DNA of 64,000 bases from contig NZ_UIGI01000001.1 of NCBI RefSeq assembly GCF_900446255.1, positions 1,514,763 to 1,578,762 on the forward strand. The letters are read 5' to 3'. Shown here piece by piece: positions 22,441 to 32,394 of the stretch. Both the position numbers and the translations under genes were made by a program. How positions within the stretch are numbered: position 1 is the stretch's first letter; every line of letters starts with the position of its first letter. The notes under the pieces were generated by a model, which saw only the letters and a list, made by a program, of their open reading frames with translations, was not told the DNA's origin and did not search any database. Source of the stretch: Buttiauxella agrestis (GTDB lineage Bacteria > Pseudomonadota > Gammaproteobacteria > Enterobacterales > Enterobacteriaceae).

Positions 22441-24036
22441 GTGCTAGTTTCCAGTAACGTCACAATGCAGTTCGGCAGTAAGCCGTTGTTTGAAAATATT
22501 TCTGTCAAATTTGGCGGCGGCAACCGTTACGGCTTGATCGGCGCCAACGGTAGCGGCAAGTCTACCTTTATGAAGATCCTCGGTGGCGATTTAGAGCCAA
22601 CGCTGGGTAACGTTTCACTCGATCCTAACGAACGCATCGGTAAATTGCGTCAGGATCAGTTCGCCTTTGAAAAGTTCACCGTTCTCGATACGGTCATCAT
22701 GGGCCATGCCGAACTGTGGGAAGTAAAAGAAGAGCGCGACCGCATTTATGCGCTGCCAGAGATGAGCGAAGAAGACGGCTATAAAGTTGCCGATCTGGAA
22801 GTTCTCTACGGCGAAATGGACGGTTACACCGCCGAAGCGCGTGCCGGTGAATTACTGCTTGGCGTAGGCATCCCTGTTGAACAGCATTACGGCCCGATGA
22901 GCGAAGTCGCTCCAGGCTGGAAACTGCGTGTGCTTCTGGCGCAGGCGCTGTTCTCAAACCCGGATATCCTGCTGCTCGATGAACCGACGAACAACCTCGA
23001 CATCGACACCATTCGTTGGCTGGAAACGGTGCTTAACGAACGTAACAGCACCATGGTTATTATTTCGCACGACCGTCACTTCCTGAACATGGTTTGTACG
23101 CACATGGCTGACCTGGACTACGGCGAACTGCGCGTTTATCCAGGCAACTACGACGAATACATGACGGCGGCAACACAAGTGCGTGAACGCCTGCTGTCTG
23201 ATAACGCGAAGAAAAAAGCGCAGATTGCTGACCTGCAATCCTTCGTCAGCCGCTTTAGTGCCAACGCATCTAAATCTCGCCAGGCGACTTCTCGTGCGCG
23301 TCAGATTGATAAAATCAAACTCGACGAAGTTAAAGCCTCCAGCCGTCAGAACCCGTTCATTCGCTTCGAGCAGGACAAGAAACTGTTCCGTAACGCGCTT
23401 GAAGTGGAATCACTGGCGAAAGGTTTTGACAACGGCCCGCTGTTCAAAGGCGTTAACATGCTGCTGGAAGTGGGTGAGAAACTCGCCATTCTGGGTACCA
23501 ACGGCGTGGGTAAAACCACTCTGCTTAAAACGCTGGTCGCCGAACTGGCTCCAGACGCAGGTACAGTTAAGTGGTCTGAGAATGTGCAAATCGGCTATTA
23601 CGCGCAGGATCACGAATACGAATTTGAAAATGACCTGACCGTGTTCGACTGGATGAGCCAGTGGATGCAAGAAGGTGACGACGAACAAGCGGTGCGCAGC
23701 ATCCTGGGCCGTCTGTTGTTCAGCCAGGACGATATCAAAAAGCCTGCGAAGGTGCTGTCCGGTGGTGAGAAAGGCCGTATGTTGTTTGGTAAATTGATGA
23801 TGGAACGTCCGAACGTTCTGGTCATGGACGAACCCACCAACCACCTGGATATGGAATCCATTGAATCGCTGAACATGGCGCTGGAAATGTACCCAGGCAC
23901 GCTGATCTTCGTGTCTCACGACCGTGAGTTTGTGAGCTCGCTGGCCACCCGTGTAATTGAAATTACGCCAGAGCGCGTGGTTGACTTTACCGGCGGCTAT
24001 GAAGATTACCTGCGCAGTAAAGGTATTGATAACTAA
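22441..24036 (+). CDS. ybiT: YbiT, ABC-F family ribosome-associated ATPase
   Basis: A 531-residue cytoplasmic ABC-F protein with two ABC modules and no membrane domain (E. coli YbiT is 530). Walker A sites are GANGSGKST and GTNGVGKTT, signatures include LSGGEKGRM in module 2, and Walker B segments are LLLDEPTNN and LVMDEPTNH. The linker between them holds the charged [14 protein letters not shown] segment of ABC-F factors, which act on ribosomes stalled during translation. The start is GTG. An extended -10 (TGGCATAAT, ending at 22399) lies upstream. A paired-palindrome repeat follows the stop. Confidence 0.96.
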   Translation: MLVSSNVTMQFGSKPLFENISVKFGGGNRYGLIGANGSGKSTFMKILGGDLEPTLGNVSLDPNERIGKLRQDQFAFEKFTVLDTVIMGHAELWEVKEERDRIYALPEMSEEDGYKVADLEVLYGEMDGYTAEARAGELLLGVGIPVEQHYGPMSEVAPGWKLRVLLAQALFSNPDILLLDEPTNNLDIDTIRWLETVLNERNSTMVIISHDRHFLNMVCTHMADLDYGELRVYPGNYDEYMTAATQVRERLLSDNAKKKAQIADLQSFVSRFSANASKSRQATSRARQIDKIKLDEVKASSRQNPFIRFEQDKKLFRNALEVESLAKGFDNGPLFKGVNMLLEVGEKLAILGTNGVGKTTLLKTLVAELAPDAGTVKWSENVQIGYYAQDHEYEFENDLTVFDWMSQWMQEGDDEQAVRSILGRLLFSQDDIKKPAKVLSGGEKGRMLFGKLMMERPNVLVMDEPTNHLDMESIESLNMALEMYPGTLIFVSHDREFVSSLATRVIEITPERVVDFTGGYEDYLRSKGIDN

Positions 24037-24052
24037 GTTTTAGCTTAGAACG

Positions 24053-24131
24053 CCCTCACCCTAGCCCTCTCCCCAGGAGAGGGAACTGACGGTTTTCACC
24101 CTCTCCCTGAGGGAGAGGGTCGGGGTGAGGG
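24053..24131. repeat. Paired-palindrome intergenic repeat, copy B
   Basis: Begins CCCTCACCCTAGCCCTCTCC and ends GGGAGAGGGTCGGGGTGAGG, nearly identical to copy A at 8858 apart from the central bases. It lies between the convergent ybiT and the GH31 gene. Confidence 0.9.
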
Positions 24132-24138
24132 TTACAAC

Positions 24139-26502
24139 TTAAATCTTCCAGAAATCCTGCACTTTCCCGTCTACAACTAAACGGCGTTTTTCACCCGCCG
24201 GTAGCGTTAACGTCATCTCTTTCCAGGCCGGTTGATAATCACCTTTACGGGTGAACGCCACATGAATTTCATCTGCTGTGCAGCGAATTTCCCAGTTCAG
24301 CCACAGCGCATTGCCTTGCTGATACCCCCACGTTTCGCCGTCATCTTCAAACAGGCTGCCGTGAGAAACGCCAGTGCCTTGCAGAGGATAAACTTTCAGC
24401 TCACGCACCGTGTCAGCGTTGGCATCCACGTGAGTAATACGTGCCGAATGAGGCAGGGCAGCACCCGCACGAACCAGCAACGGCAAGCGTTCCAGCGGTG
24501 CATCAACCACAATACTTTGGCCGCCGCTGTACCACTGGCCGGTGTAGTAGTCGTACCACCCCGCGCTGTTTTCCGGCAGCCACACTTCACGCTCACGTTG
24601 GCCTTCTTCCACCACGCTTGCCACTAACAGATCGCGGCCAAGCATGAAATCGTCACACTCTTCGAAGGTTTTCGCGTCGTGCTCGTGGTCAAGGAACGTT
24701 GAACGCAGCATCGGTTCGTCGTCGGCATGCGCCTGCCACAGCAGGGTGTAGAAGTACGGCAGCAGACGATAACGCGTTTCGATAGCGCTGCGAATCGCCG
24801 GAGTCACTGACGAATACATCCACGGTTCGTTGACGGATTGGTCGTCATTCCACGAGTGAATAGTGAAACGCGGGTGCATCACACCATTTTGTACCCAGCG
24901 CACAAACAGCTCCGCATCAGGTTTGTCGCCAGAAAACCCGCCGACATCGTGGCCCACGTTATACAAACCAGACAGGCTCATGCCCACACCCATGCGGGTG
25001 TTGTATCGCAGCGTATTCCAGTTGGTGCGGTTATCGCCGCTCCAGGTTTGCACGTAACGCTGCATCCCGGCGCAACCGGAACGGGAAATCAGATAAGGAC
25101 GTTTTTCCGGCGCAAAAGCCTGCTGCGCTTCGAGCGAGGCGCGCATCATCAGCAGCGGCATCACCGGGCGGATATTTTTGATGGCAATTTCTTCGCCAAA
25201 GCCGTGACAGCGGGCTTCGCCGTCCCACACTTCGTATTCGTTATTATCATTCCAGGTGGAGTCGATACCCATTTCCAGCAGTTGCGTGGTGACGCCGTTT
25301 TGCCACCATTTGACCGTTGCCGGATTGGTGAAATCAAGATGCGAACCTTCGTCGTCCCAGAAGATTGAACGTTCCGGACTATCTTGCTCCGAATCCTTAA
25401 TAAACAGACCTTGCTCAACCACTTCCTGGTAACGCGGATGATCCTGCAACAGACATGGCTTGATGTTAGCTGCCAGTTTGATCCCTGCGGTGTGGAACGC
25501 CTGGGACATCACTTTCGGCTGCGGCACCTTGTCGTAGTTCCAGTTAAAGACATAGCGCTTGTTATTGATTGAGGTATAGCCCGATGACAACTGGAATGAA
25601 TCGCAAGGAATTGCGTGCTCTTCACACAGTTTGATAAAGCTCATCAGCTGGTTTTGCGCGTCTGGTGCATCGGTGTAATGCATGGTTGAGCCGCTGTAGC
25701 CCAGGCTCCATTTCGGGCCAAACAGAGTTTTACCGGTCAGGCGCACAAACGCTTTGGTGACATCTAAAACCTGCGGGCCGAGGAACAGGTAATAATCGAC
25801 ATCGCCCGATTCTGCCTGCCAGCGACGGTACGGCAGGTGGTAGTTGTCAATTTCGTTGCCCAAATCCAGCCAGCAGCTGCTCAGGTTGTCGTAAAACATT
25901 CCGAAGCTGACATCCGGGCGGCGCGTGATAGTAAACGGAATATGCTTGTACAGCGGGTCAGTGGACTCTGCGTTATAGCCCATCGCATCCAGGTTACGCA
26001 TTTCATAGCGTTTCCCGGTGCGCTGCAACGGACCGGCTTTCTCGCCCAGACCGTAATAACGTTCTTCTTTAAAGCGACGCTGATAGTGCGCGACACCGTC
26101 GCCGTGGGCGTTCAGCAGATATGCGCTGGTCGGACGGTCGCAGGCGAGCAATTGCCACTCGCCATTATCGTTTTTGTATTCCCACTCCAGCCATAAAGGC
26201 TGGTGGACGGTCACACGCAATTTGTCGGTGCTGATACACAATGTGTCATCGCGCTCTTCCACCGTAAAACCGGGTAACGCAAACCCTTGCAGGCTTTCAC
26301 GGTCACGGCCTTCCCACGGCACATCACTTTCTGGCGCGATGCTCCAGGTGCGGTTCAATGCCAGCTTGTTTTCGCGTTTAATCAGCACGCGGAACATGCC
26401 TTGCTCCAGCACAAACAGGTTCAGGCGATGTTTGCCATCCACGCTTAACTCAACGTGATTGGCGTCAGACTTCAGCAGTGTCCAGTTCTTCAAAGTTTTC
26501 AT
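24139..26502 (-). CDS. Glycoside hydrolase family 31 alpha-glycosidase, substrate unknown
   Basis: A 787-residue cytoplasmic retaining glycosidase with no signal peptide. GH31 landmarks are in order: an N-terminal beta-sandwich with ERYYGLGEK near residue 148, the barrel start SLGYSGS near 266, the nucleophile motif GIDSTWNDNNE (D419) and the acid/base motif TWSGDN (D490). It is unlike YicI (alpha-xylosidase) or YihQ (sulfoquinovosidase) at the N-terminus. It follows an ExuT-like transporter by 15 bases and both are divergent from a LacI-type regulator, so it probably acts on an imported alpha-linked glycoside, possibly one containing an acidic sugar. The exact substrate cannot be read from the sequence. 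Confidence 0.88.
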   Translation of the reverse strand: MKTLKNWTLLKSDANHVELSVDGKHRLNLFVLEQGMFRVLIKRENKLALNRTWSIAPESDVPWEGRDRESLQGFALPGFTVEERDDTLCISTDKLRVTVHQPLWLEWEYKNDNGEWQLLACDRPTSAYLLNAHGDGVAHYQRRFKEERYYGLGEKAGPLQRTGKRYEMRNLDAMGYNAESTDPLYKHIPFTITRRPDVSFGMFYDNLSSCWLDLGNEIDNYHLPYRRWQAESGDVDYYLFLGPQVLDVTKAFVRLTGKTLFGPKWSLGYSGSTMHYTDAPDAQNQLMSFIKLCEEHAIPCDSFQLSSGYTSINNKRYVFNWNYDKVPQPKVMSQAFHTAGIKLAANIKPCLLQDHPRYQEVVEQGLFIKDSEQDSPERSIFWDDEGSHLDFTNPATVKWWQNGVTTQLLEMGIDSTWNDNNEYEVWDGEARCHGFGEEIAIKNIRPVMPLLMMRASLEAQQAFAPEKRPYLISRSGCAGMQRYVQTWSGDNRTNWNTLRYNTRMGVGMSLSGLYNVGHDVGGFSGDKPDAELFVRWVQNGVMHPRFTIHSWNDDQSVNEPWMYSSVTPAIRSAIETRYRLLPYFYTLLWQAHADDEPMLRSTFLDHEHDAKTFEECDDFMLGRDLLVASVVEEGQREREVWLPENSAGWYDYYTGQWYSGGQSIVVDAPLERLPLLVRAGAALPHSARITHVDANADTVRELKVYPLQGTGVSHGSLFEDDGETWGYQQGNALWLNWEIRCTADEIHVAFTRKGDYQPAWKEMTLTLPAGEKRRLVVDGKVQDFWKI

Positions 26503-26517
26503 CGTTCACAATCCATT

Positions 26518-27819
26518 TCATGCACGCTTGGTGCGGCGTTCAGCAATAAAAGAAACCAGGAATACAGCGCCAATCAGGTCAAAGAAGCCCATGGCGATAA
26601 ATAGAGGGTTGTAGCCAATCTTGTCGGCGGTAACGCCAATCAGCAGTGAGAACAGGAAACTGGCAATCCAGGCGGCAGAACCACGCATGCCGTTTACCGT
26701 TGCCATCTGGCCTTTATCAAAGGAGTCAACGACCAGCGCGCTCAACATGCAGGAGATAATCTGGTGCCCGAAGCCACCGACGGAAATTAACGCGATGGTG
26801 ACGTACGGATCTTTGGTGAGGGCAACCAGCGCCAGCGAAATCATCAGGAACGCACCGGTCACAGAACTTGCGACGATAGAGTTGGTGCGTGAACAGCCAA
26901 ACCAGCGGGTGTAGATTTTGGTCAAATAACCGCTGGCGATACTGCCCAGATCGGCGGCGAGGAACGGCAGCCAGGCGAACATGGCGATTTGTTTCAGGTC
27001 CATGCCACGTTCGCTTGCCAGGTATAACGGCACCCAGAAACTCAGCACCGCCCAGGCCGGTTCAGCCATAAATGCCGGGATGGCGATACCGTAAAAGCGT
27101 TTGTTTTTGCCGACGGTTTTCAGTGCGGTCAGGAACGGCATTTTCACCGCAGCAGGTTCGTTATCCTGCTTGATGAATTCCAGTTCTTCTTTGCTCAGAT
27201 TCGGGTGCTGCTCCGGGTTGTGATAGAACAGCCACCACAAAATGACCCATAACATCGCCAGCACGCCGGTAAACATAAACGCGCCCTGCCAGCCGAAAGA
27301 AGCATGAGCAAAATAGATGATGGGCGGCGCGAGCATAGCCCCAATTGAGAAGCCAACGCCTGCCCAACCTGCGGCAATCGGGCGTTCTTTTTTCGGGAAC
27401 CATTCGCCAATCGTTTTGGCGTTAGCCGGTGTTGCGGCAGCTTCCGCGCCACCCATAAAGAAGCGCAAAATAGCCAGTTGTAACCAGCTTCCGGCCCCTG
27501 CGTGCATGACGCAGATTATCGCCCAAATCCCTGCGCACACTAAGAAGCCGAGTTTGAGGCCGATAACATCAATCAACCAGCCGCAGATTGGCTGGAACAG
27601 GGTGTAGGCAAGCTGGAATGCACCCACAATCCACGAATATTGTTCAGTGGTAATGCCCAGGCTGGTTTTTAGCTCAGGTGCCAAAATACCCAGCGAGTTA
27701 CGGGTAATGTAGTTAACGGTAACGCCTAATAAAAACAGGACCAGCACCCACCAACGCAGATTGCGAATGGTGCGTTTTGTCTTAACGGCGGTAACACCGG
27801 GATTTATGCCATGACTCAT
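26518..27819 (-). CDS. ExuT-like MFS transporter (ACS family) of the GH31 locus
   Basis: A 433-residue twelve-helix major facilitator that resembles the hexuronate transporter ExuT in several blocks: the RNSLGILAPEL segment, FGWQGAFMFTG-like helix 5, KQIAMFAWLPFLAADLG and GGFGHQ. ACS-family members carry hexuronates and related anions by proton symport. The start is ATG 27819 because the GGAG within an upstream GTGGAG lies six bases before it. It precedes the GH31 gene and is divergent from the LacI-type regulator, forming a local catabolic module. No dehydratase or isomerase gene for hexuronate breakdown is nearby. Confidence 0.85.
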   Translation of the reverse strand: MSHGINPGVTAVKTKRTIRNLRWWVLVLFLLGVTVNYITRNSLGILAPELKTSLGITTEQYSWIVGAFQLAYTLFQPICGWLIDVIGLKLGFLVCAGIWAIICVMHAGAGSWLQLAILRFFMGGAEAAATPANAKTIGEWFPKKERPIAAGWAGVGFSIGAMLAPPIIYFAHASFGWQGAFMFTGVLAMLWVILWWLFYHNPEQHPNLSKEELEFIKQDNEPAAVKMPFLTALKTVGKNKRFYGIAIPAFMAEPAWAVLSFWVPLYLASERGMDLKQIAMFAWLPFLAADLGSIASGYLTKIYTRWFGCSRTNSIVASSVTGAFLMISLALVALTKDPYVTIALISVGGFGHQIISCMLSALVVDSFDKGQMATVNGMRGSAAWIASFLFSLLIGVTADKIGYNPLFIAMGFFDLIGAVFLVSFIAERRTKRA

Positions 27820-28116
27820 TTCATTCTCCACGCAGAAGCAATGTCTATCGGAATGTTTGCCACAATTATGTGATTGTGAAAGCTATATCTATTTGATTAA
27901 TAATTATTTTATTGGCTTCTTGCCGCTGCAAAGGCAGGCACTTCTGCGGCAATGGAGAGAGCGTAAAACAGTTGGAAAAGGGTCAATAGTGACTTTTGTG
28001 CAAATATTTTCATATGAAAGCGGAATACGTGCGTTTGCTAACGAAAATACCTGTGACAAAGCCATACACTTCATCCTGAAAATTTTTTCATTGCCGAAAT
28101 GGGCGCAGATCACAAA
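27820..28116. promoter_or_regulatory. Divergent control region of the GH31 locus
   Basis: A 297-base AT-rich gap between the transporter and its regulator. It holds a CACA-ATTA-TGTG palindrome near 27862-27873 and a loose CGTT-N4-AACG palindrome near 28030-28045 that could be a LacI-type operator. Neither matches a consensus well, and no -10/-35 pair stands out. Confidence 0.35.
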
Positions 28117-29190
28117 ATGAGTAAAAAGCTAAAAATCACCGAAATCGCCGCTGAAACCGGACTTTCAATTAGCACCGTTTCGCGTGTGCTGGCGGGCAAG
28201 TCCAACACCAGCGAACAGGCTCGGCAACGGGTTTTGAACTGTGCCGGCCAAAAAGGTGTGCTTGCGGGGATGGCGGCGGGGCGCATGCTACTTAATAGTT
28301 TGGTCGTTTTCGCGCCACAGCGTGCTTTTGATGAGCGGTCTGACGTCTTTTATTATCGTGTCACGCAAGGGTTAAGTCAGGCGCTCTCCCCACATGAAGT
28401 GCGGCTGCGTTACTGTGCGCTGGAAGAAAACGACAGTGATGCCAACCTGTTTCTGAGCAAAATGAACGAGGTGGAAACAGAAGCGGCGATCTTGCTCGGT
28501 ATTGACGATCCGCATATTCACGATCTGGCGGTCGATCTCGGCAAGCCTTGCGTGTTGATCAACTGTCGCGATCGCAAAATGCGTCTACCCGGCGTTGCGC
28601 CGGATCACCAGCTGATTGGCGATTTTGCGGCAAGTTACTTGTTCGAGCAGGGGCACAAATCGGTGGTCACATTACTTTGCCTGCGCCGCTACACCATGGA
28701 GTTGCGTCTGGCGGGGATTCGCGATGCATGGGATGCCAACAATCTGCATTTTGACGACTCACGCCATCTGATTACCGCCCAGAGTTTTAGCGCCAAAGAG
28801 AGTGAAAAACTGATTAGCGAATTCCTGGAAAAAACACCGCGGCATCAGCTACCGACGGCATTTTTAGTTGGCGGTGATTTTATGGCGGCAGGGGCGGTCA
28901 GTGCGCTGCAAAATGCCGGATTACGCGTGCCGCATGATATTTCGGTCATGAGCATCGACGGTTTTAATCTGGCAGCCATTCACGATGTGCCGCTGACTTC
29001 GGTACACGTTCCGCGTGACCAGTTAGGCGAAGAAGCGGTGCATATTCTCCAGCAACGCTTGATTCGCCCGGATGCGCCAGTGGGGAATTTACTGCTTAAC
29101 GGAACGTTGGCGGTGCGGGATTCGGTGCGCCGTATTCGTCCGAACAAGAGTCATACGGCGGTCAGTAGCGTGGGGCTTTATGATGAGTGA
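28117..29190 (+). CDS. LacI-family regulator of the GH31 locus
   Basis: A 357-residue LacI/GalR-type repressor. The DNA-binding helix-turn-helix at residues 4-30 reads ITEIAAETGLSISTVSRVLAG, followed by a sugar-binding core with the FLVGGDFMAAGAVSAL and DISVMSIDGF segments. The start at ATG 28117 fits the family N-terminus; an in-frame start at 28099 would add six residues. It is transcribed away from the transporter/GH31 pair across 297 bases and is their likely regulator. Its last 13 bases overlap convergently with the end of moeB. Confidence 0.9.
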   Translation: MSKKLKITEIAAETGLSISTVSRVLAGKSNTSEQARQRVLNCAGQKGVLAGMAAGRMLLNSLVVFAPQRAFDERSDVFYYRVTQGLSQALSPHEVRLRYCALEENDSDANLFLSKMNEVETEAAILLGIDDPHIHDLAVDLGKPCVLINCRDRKMRLPGVAPDHQLIGDFAASYLFEQGHKSVVTLLCLRRYTMELRLAGIRDAWDANNLHFDDSRHLITAQSFSAKESEKLISEFLEKTPRHQLPTAFLVGGDFMAAGAVSALQNAGLRVPHDISVMSIDGFNLAAIHDVPLTSVHVPRDQLGEEAVHILQQRLIRPDAPVGNLLLNGTLAVRDSVRRIRPNKSHTAVSSVGLYDE

Positions 29191-29939
29191 GAACCACACA
29201 CTTCGCATTGCGGATTGCGCGGCAATTTCATTTCGCGGAACTGGCAGGTCATCGCATCATACATCACGATTTTCCCCGCCGCGGGTGTGCCGTAATGCGC
29301 CAGCAGTTTGATGGCTTCCATCGCCTGCAATGAGCCGATGACGCCGACCAGCGGAGCCATAACACCTGCTTCAACACAAGTCAGTGCGTTGTCGCCAAAC
29401 AAACGGCTCAGGCAGCGGTAGCACGGCTCGCCATCCTGATAAGTAAAGACGCTGATTTGCCCTTCCATTCGAATTGCCGCGCCCGAAACTAAGGGCTTTT
29501 TAAGCGTAAAACAGCACTGATTTAGCTGATTACGAATGGCTACGTTGTCAGTGCAATCCATCACCAGGTCATGCTCCGCAATCAATTCCAGCAACTGCGT
29601 TTCGTCTAACAGCGCGTTGACCGCTTCAATCTGAATATGCGGGTTAATTGCTGTCAGCACATCGCGGGCAGAATCGACTTTGGGCTGCCCGATCGTGGCA
29701 TCGCGATGCAGCGTCTGGCGCTGCAAATTGGACAGCGCCACGGTGTCAAAATCCAGCAATGTCAGCTGGCCGACGCCTGCCGCTGCTAGATACGGCGCGC
29801 TGGCACAGCCGAGGCCGCCAAGCCCAACAACCAATACCCGCGCGGCTTTCAACGCTTCCTGGCCGTCAAAATCGAAACCGCGCAGAATAATCTGGCGGTT
29901 GTAGCGCAGCATCTCCTGATCGCTCAGTTCAGCGCCCAT
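29178..29939 (-). CDS. moeB: MoeB, molybdopterin-synthase adenylyltransferase
   Basis: A 253-residue E1-like enzyme (E. coli MoeB is 249) that adenylates the C-terminal Gly of MoaD so it can receive sulfur for molybdopterin synthesis. The nucleotide loop GLGGLGCASA, the RQTLHRD segment, the acceptor Asp in DCTDN and paired zinc-binding Cys (CYRC and CEVC) are present. GGAGG of its ribosome site lies across the end of moeA, whose stop is two bases upstream, so the pair is coupled. The 3' end overlaps the convergent regulator gene. Confidence 0.96.
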   Translation of the reverse strand: MGAELSDQEMLRYNRQIILRGFDFDGQEALKAARVLVVGLGGLGCASAPYLAAAGVGQLTLLDFDTVALSNLQRQTLHRDATIGQPKVDSARDVLTAINPHIQIEAVNALLDETQLLELIAEHDLVMDCTDNVAIRNQLNQCCFTLKKPLVSGAAIRMEGQISVFTYQDGEPCYRCLSRLFGDNALTCVEAGVMAPLVGVIGSLQAMEAIKLLAHYGTPAAGKIVMYDAMTCQFREMKLPRNPQCEVCGSHSS

Positions 29940-29941
29940 CG

Positions 29942-31174
29942 TTAGCCTCCAAACAGATGATTGAACGGCTCTACCTCAACCCAATCACCGGCTTCAACAT
30001 GCCCGCGCTCACGTTCCAGCACGATAAAACAGTTGGCCTGGCTAAATGAGCTAAAAATATGCGAACCCTGGTGGCCGGTGCTCAACACCTCTAATTGCCC
30101 GTCTTCGCCCCTGCGCATGATGCCGCGCTGGAAATCGAGGCGGCCCGGAGACTTTTTCAGGCGTCCAACAGTGCGAGCGCGCTGGCGTGGCGGCAAAGCA
30201 TTACCTTGCTCGCCGCTGAGTCTGGCAAGCAGAGGCTGAACCAGCTGATAAAACGTCAGTGCCGCGGAAACCGGGTTGCCCGGCAGGCCGCAGAACCAGC
30301 TATTTGTCAGACGACCGAAAGCAAAAGGTTTGCCCGGCTTAATCGCCAGTTTCCAGAAACCGACTTCACCCAACTCTTCGAGCAATTGTTTGGTGTAATC
30401 CGCTTCACCCACAGAAACGCCGCCGCTGCTGATGACCACATCGGCCTGGCTGTCGGCTTCAATAAATGCGGCGCGCAGCGCTTCAGGATCATCACGGATG
30501 ATGCCTAAATCGATAACTTCGCAGCCCAATTGTTCGAGCATGATATGCACCGCAAGGCGGTTGGTATCGTAGATTTGACCGTCGCCAAGGGGTGTTCCTG
30601 GCAGTTGCAACTCATCGCCCGTTGAGAACACCGCCGCACGCACTTTGTGCAGCACGGCGACCTCTGGAATACCTAACGAGGCAATCAGCGGTAATTCCGC
30701 CGCCGTCAGTTTTTTACCCGCAGGTAACACGCTGCCGCCCTGGCGAATATCTTCCCCACGCAGGCGAACGTTTTGCCCGTTTTTAACTTCTTCATTAAAG
30801 CGCACACCGCTTTCGGTTACGGTCGCTTCTTCTTGCATCACGACGGCATCCGTCCCCTGTGGAACAGGCGCGCCAGTCATAATGCGAATGCATGTTCCTG
30901 CAGGCCATTCGCCGTCGAACGGCTGCCCGGCAAACGCTTTTCCCGCCACGGGCAGGGCCGTTCCTGACGCCAAATCTTGCAGGCGTACCGCGTACCCATC
31001 CATGGCTGAGTTATCAAAGCCAGGTACATCAATAGGAGACGTGACAGGGTGCGAAGTAATGCGTCCACAAGCCTTCAGCAAAGGGATGGACTCAGATTCG
31101 GTGACAGGAACAATACGCGAGAGCATCTGTTCCATTGCGGTTTCAAGGGGGATAAGCCCGGCGGTAAATTCCAT
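29942..31174 (-). CDS. moeA: MoeA, molybdopterin molybdenumtransferase
   Basis: A 410-residue enzyme (E. coli MoeA is 411) that inserts molybdate into adenylated molybdopterin. The conserved [12 protein letters not shown] block is at about residue 50, followed by the DGQIYDTNR region, [13 protein letters not shown] and GLPGNPVSA, all in family order. AGGAG stands six bases before the ATG. It heads the moeAB operon and is divergent from iaaA across 266 bases. Confidence 0.96.
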   Translation of the reverse strand: MEFTAGLIPLETAMEQMLSRIVPVTESESIPLLKACGRITSHPVTSPIDVPGFDNSAMDGYAVRLQDLASGTALPVAGKAFAGQPFDGEWPAGTCIRIMTGAPVPQGTDAVVMQEEATVTESGVRFNEEVKNGQNVRLRGEDIRQGGSVLPAGKKLTAAELPLIASLGIPEVAVLHKVRAAVFSTGDELQLPGTPLGDGQIYDTNRLAVHIMLEQLGCEVIDLGIIRDDPEALRAAFIEADSQADVVISSGGVSVGEADYTKQLLEELGEVGFWKLAIKPGKPFAFGRLTNSWFCGLPGNPVSAALTFYQLVQPLLARLSGEQGNALPPRQRARTVGRLKKSPGRLDFQRGIMRRGEDGQLEVLSTGHQGSHIFSSFSQANCFIVLERERGHVEAGDWVEVEPFNHLFGG

Positions 31175-31360
31175 GAAAGCTCCTGCTACGCGGGGAAAAA
31201 TATGTCGGACATTATGGCAGAGAATCGGTGCTGGCTGAATGTCCCATTATGGGTAATCCGGGATGCCGTTTTCCTTTACATCACATTTACATCTTTCTAT
31301 ATTCAAAAATCGTATTAGTTAACAGTCACTATTCTGATATTTATAGCTTTCGTAGTTTTT

Positions 31361-31390
31361 GTAGGTCGGATAAGCGAAGCGCCATCCGAC
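31361..31390. repeat. REP-type palindrome upstream of iaaA
   Basis: GTAGGTCGGATAAGCG is followed by GCCATCCGAC, giving complementary GTCGGAT/ATCCGAC arms. It lies about 50 bases before the iaaA start. Confidence 0.85.
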
Positions 31391-31439
31391 AACACAACGG
31401 ACTCCGACAATACAACGCACTCTGACAAGGCAATGTCGA
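31386..31439 (+). repeat. Three imperfect 18-bp tandem repeats abutting the iaaA start
   Basis: Unit 1 CCGACAACACAACGGACT (31386-31403) and unit 2 CCGACAATACAACGCACT (31404-31421) agree at 16 of 18 bases; a third, diverged unit (CTGACAAGGCAATGTCGA) runs to 31439, one base short of the start codon. The first unit shares its 5' bases with the REP arm. Confidence 0.8.
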
Positions 31440-31440
31440 A

Positions 31441-32394
31441 ATGAGCAAAGCAGTAATCGCGATCCACGGTGGCGCGGGAGCCATCACTCGTGCACAACTC
31501 AGCCCCGAAAAAGAGCTGCTGTATATTCAGGCGCTCTCGGAAATCGTTGAGGCAGGCCAGGCGTTGCTCGAGGCGGGCGGTACTGCGCTGGATGCCGTGA
31601 CCGAAGCGGTTCGGATGCTCGAAGAATGCCCGTTGTTTAACGCCGGGATCGGAGCGGTATTTACCCATGACGGTACGCACGAACTGGATGCCTGCATCAT
31701 GGACGGCAACAGCCTTGAAGCCGGTGCGGTGGCGGGTGTCAGTCATATTCGTAACCCCATTCTCGCTGCGCGTCAGGTTCTGGAGCACAGCCCGCATGTT
31801 TTGCTGATTGGCAAAGGCGCTGAAAACTTCGCTGAGCAGCATGGCCTTGAGCCCGTTTCGCCCGATATCTTTTTCACTCAACAGCGTTGGGATCAATTAC
31901 AAAACGCCCGTGCAAACCAACAAACGGTGTTGGATCACGGCGGCGGCGAACCTATCGACCCTGGCACCAAATTTGGCACCGTCGGCGCGGTCGCACTTGA
32001 TAAACACGGCAACCTGGCTGCGGCGACCTCCACCGGCGGCATGACCAACAAATTGCCGGGCCGTGTAGGTGATTCACCGATAATCGGCGCGGGTTGCTAC
32101 GCCAATAACGCCAACGTTGCGGTGTCTTGCACCGGCACGGGTGAAGTGTTTATGAAAACGCTCGCGGCTTACGACATCGCAGCCCTGATGGAATATGGCG
32201 GGCTAAGTCTGCATCAGGCGACCGAGCGCGTCGTCATGGAAAAACTTCCGGCGCTGCAAGGTAGCGGGGGAGTGATTGCCATTGATAGCGAAGGCAATGT
32301 GGCATTGCCATTTAATAGCGAAGGGATGTACCGCGGCTACGGTTTTGTCGGTGATGCCCCGAGCGTTGGAATCTATCAAAGCCAGGAGGGCTGA
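31441..32394 (+). CDS. iaaA: Isoaspartyl peptidase/L-asparaginase (IaaA)
   Basis: A 317-residue Ntn-hydrolase (E. coli IaaA is 321) that removes isoaspartyl residues from dipeptides and hydrolyses asparagine. It is made as a precursor that cleaves itself before the catalytic Thr; that Thr is T180 in KFGTVGAVA, and the downstream STGGMTNK block is also conserved. AAGG within the tandem repeats stands about ten bases upstream. Its stop overlaps the gsiA start by one base (TGATG), placing it at the head of the iaaA-gsiABCD operon, as in E. coli. Confidence 0.95.
   Translation: MSKAVIAIHGGAGAITRAQLSPEKELLYIQALSEIVEAGQALLEAGGTALDAVTEAVRMLEECPLFNAGIGAVFTHDGTHELDACIMDGNSLEAGAVAGVSHIRNPILAARQVLEHSPHVLLIGKGAENFAEQHGLEPVSPDIFFTQQRWDQLQNARANQQTVLDHGGGEPIDPGTKFGTVGAVALDKHGNLAAATSTGGMTNKLPGRVGDSPIIGAGCYANNANVAVSCTGTGEVFMKTLAAYDIAALMEYGGLSLHQATERVVMEKLPALQGSGGVIAIDSEGNVALPFNSEGMYRGYGFVGDAPSVGIYQSQEG

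Noticed and set aside
24139-26502. Sulfoquinovosidase (YihQ) or alpha-xylosidase (YicI) identity for the GH31 gene
   Set aside because: The N-terminal region and the partner genes do not match either; it is safer as GH31 of unknown substrate.
31386-31439. CRISPR-like array before iaaA
   Set aside because: The 18-bp units are tandem with no spacers, only three exist and no cas gene is present.
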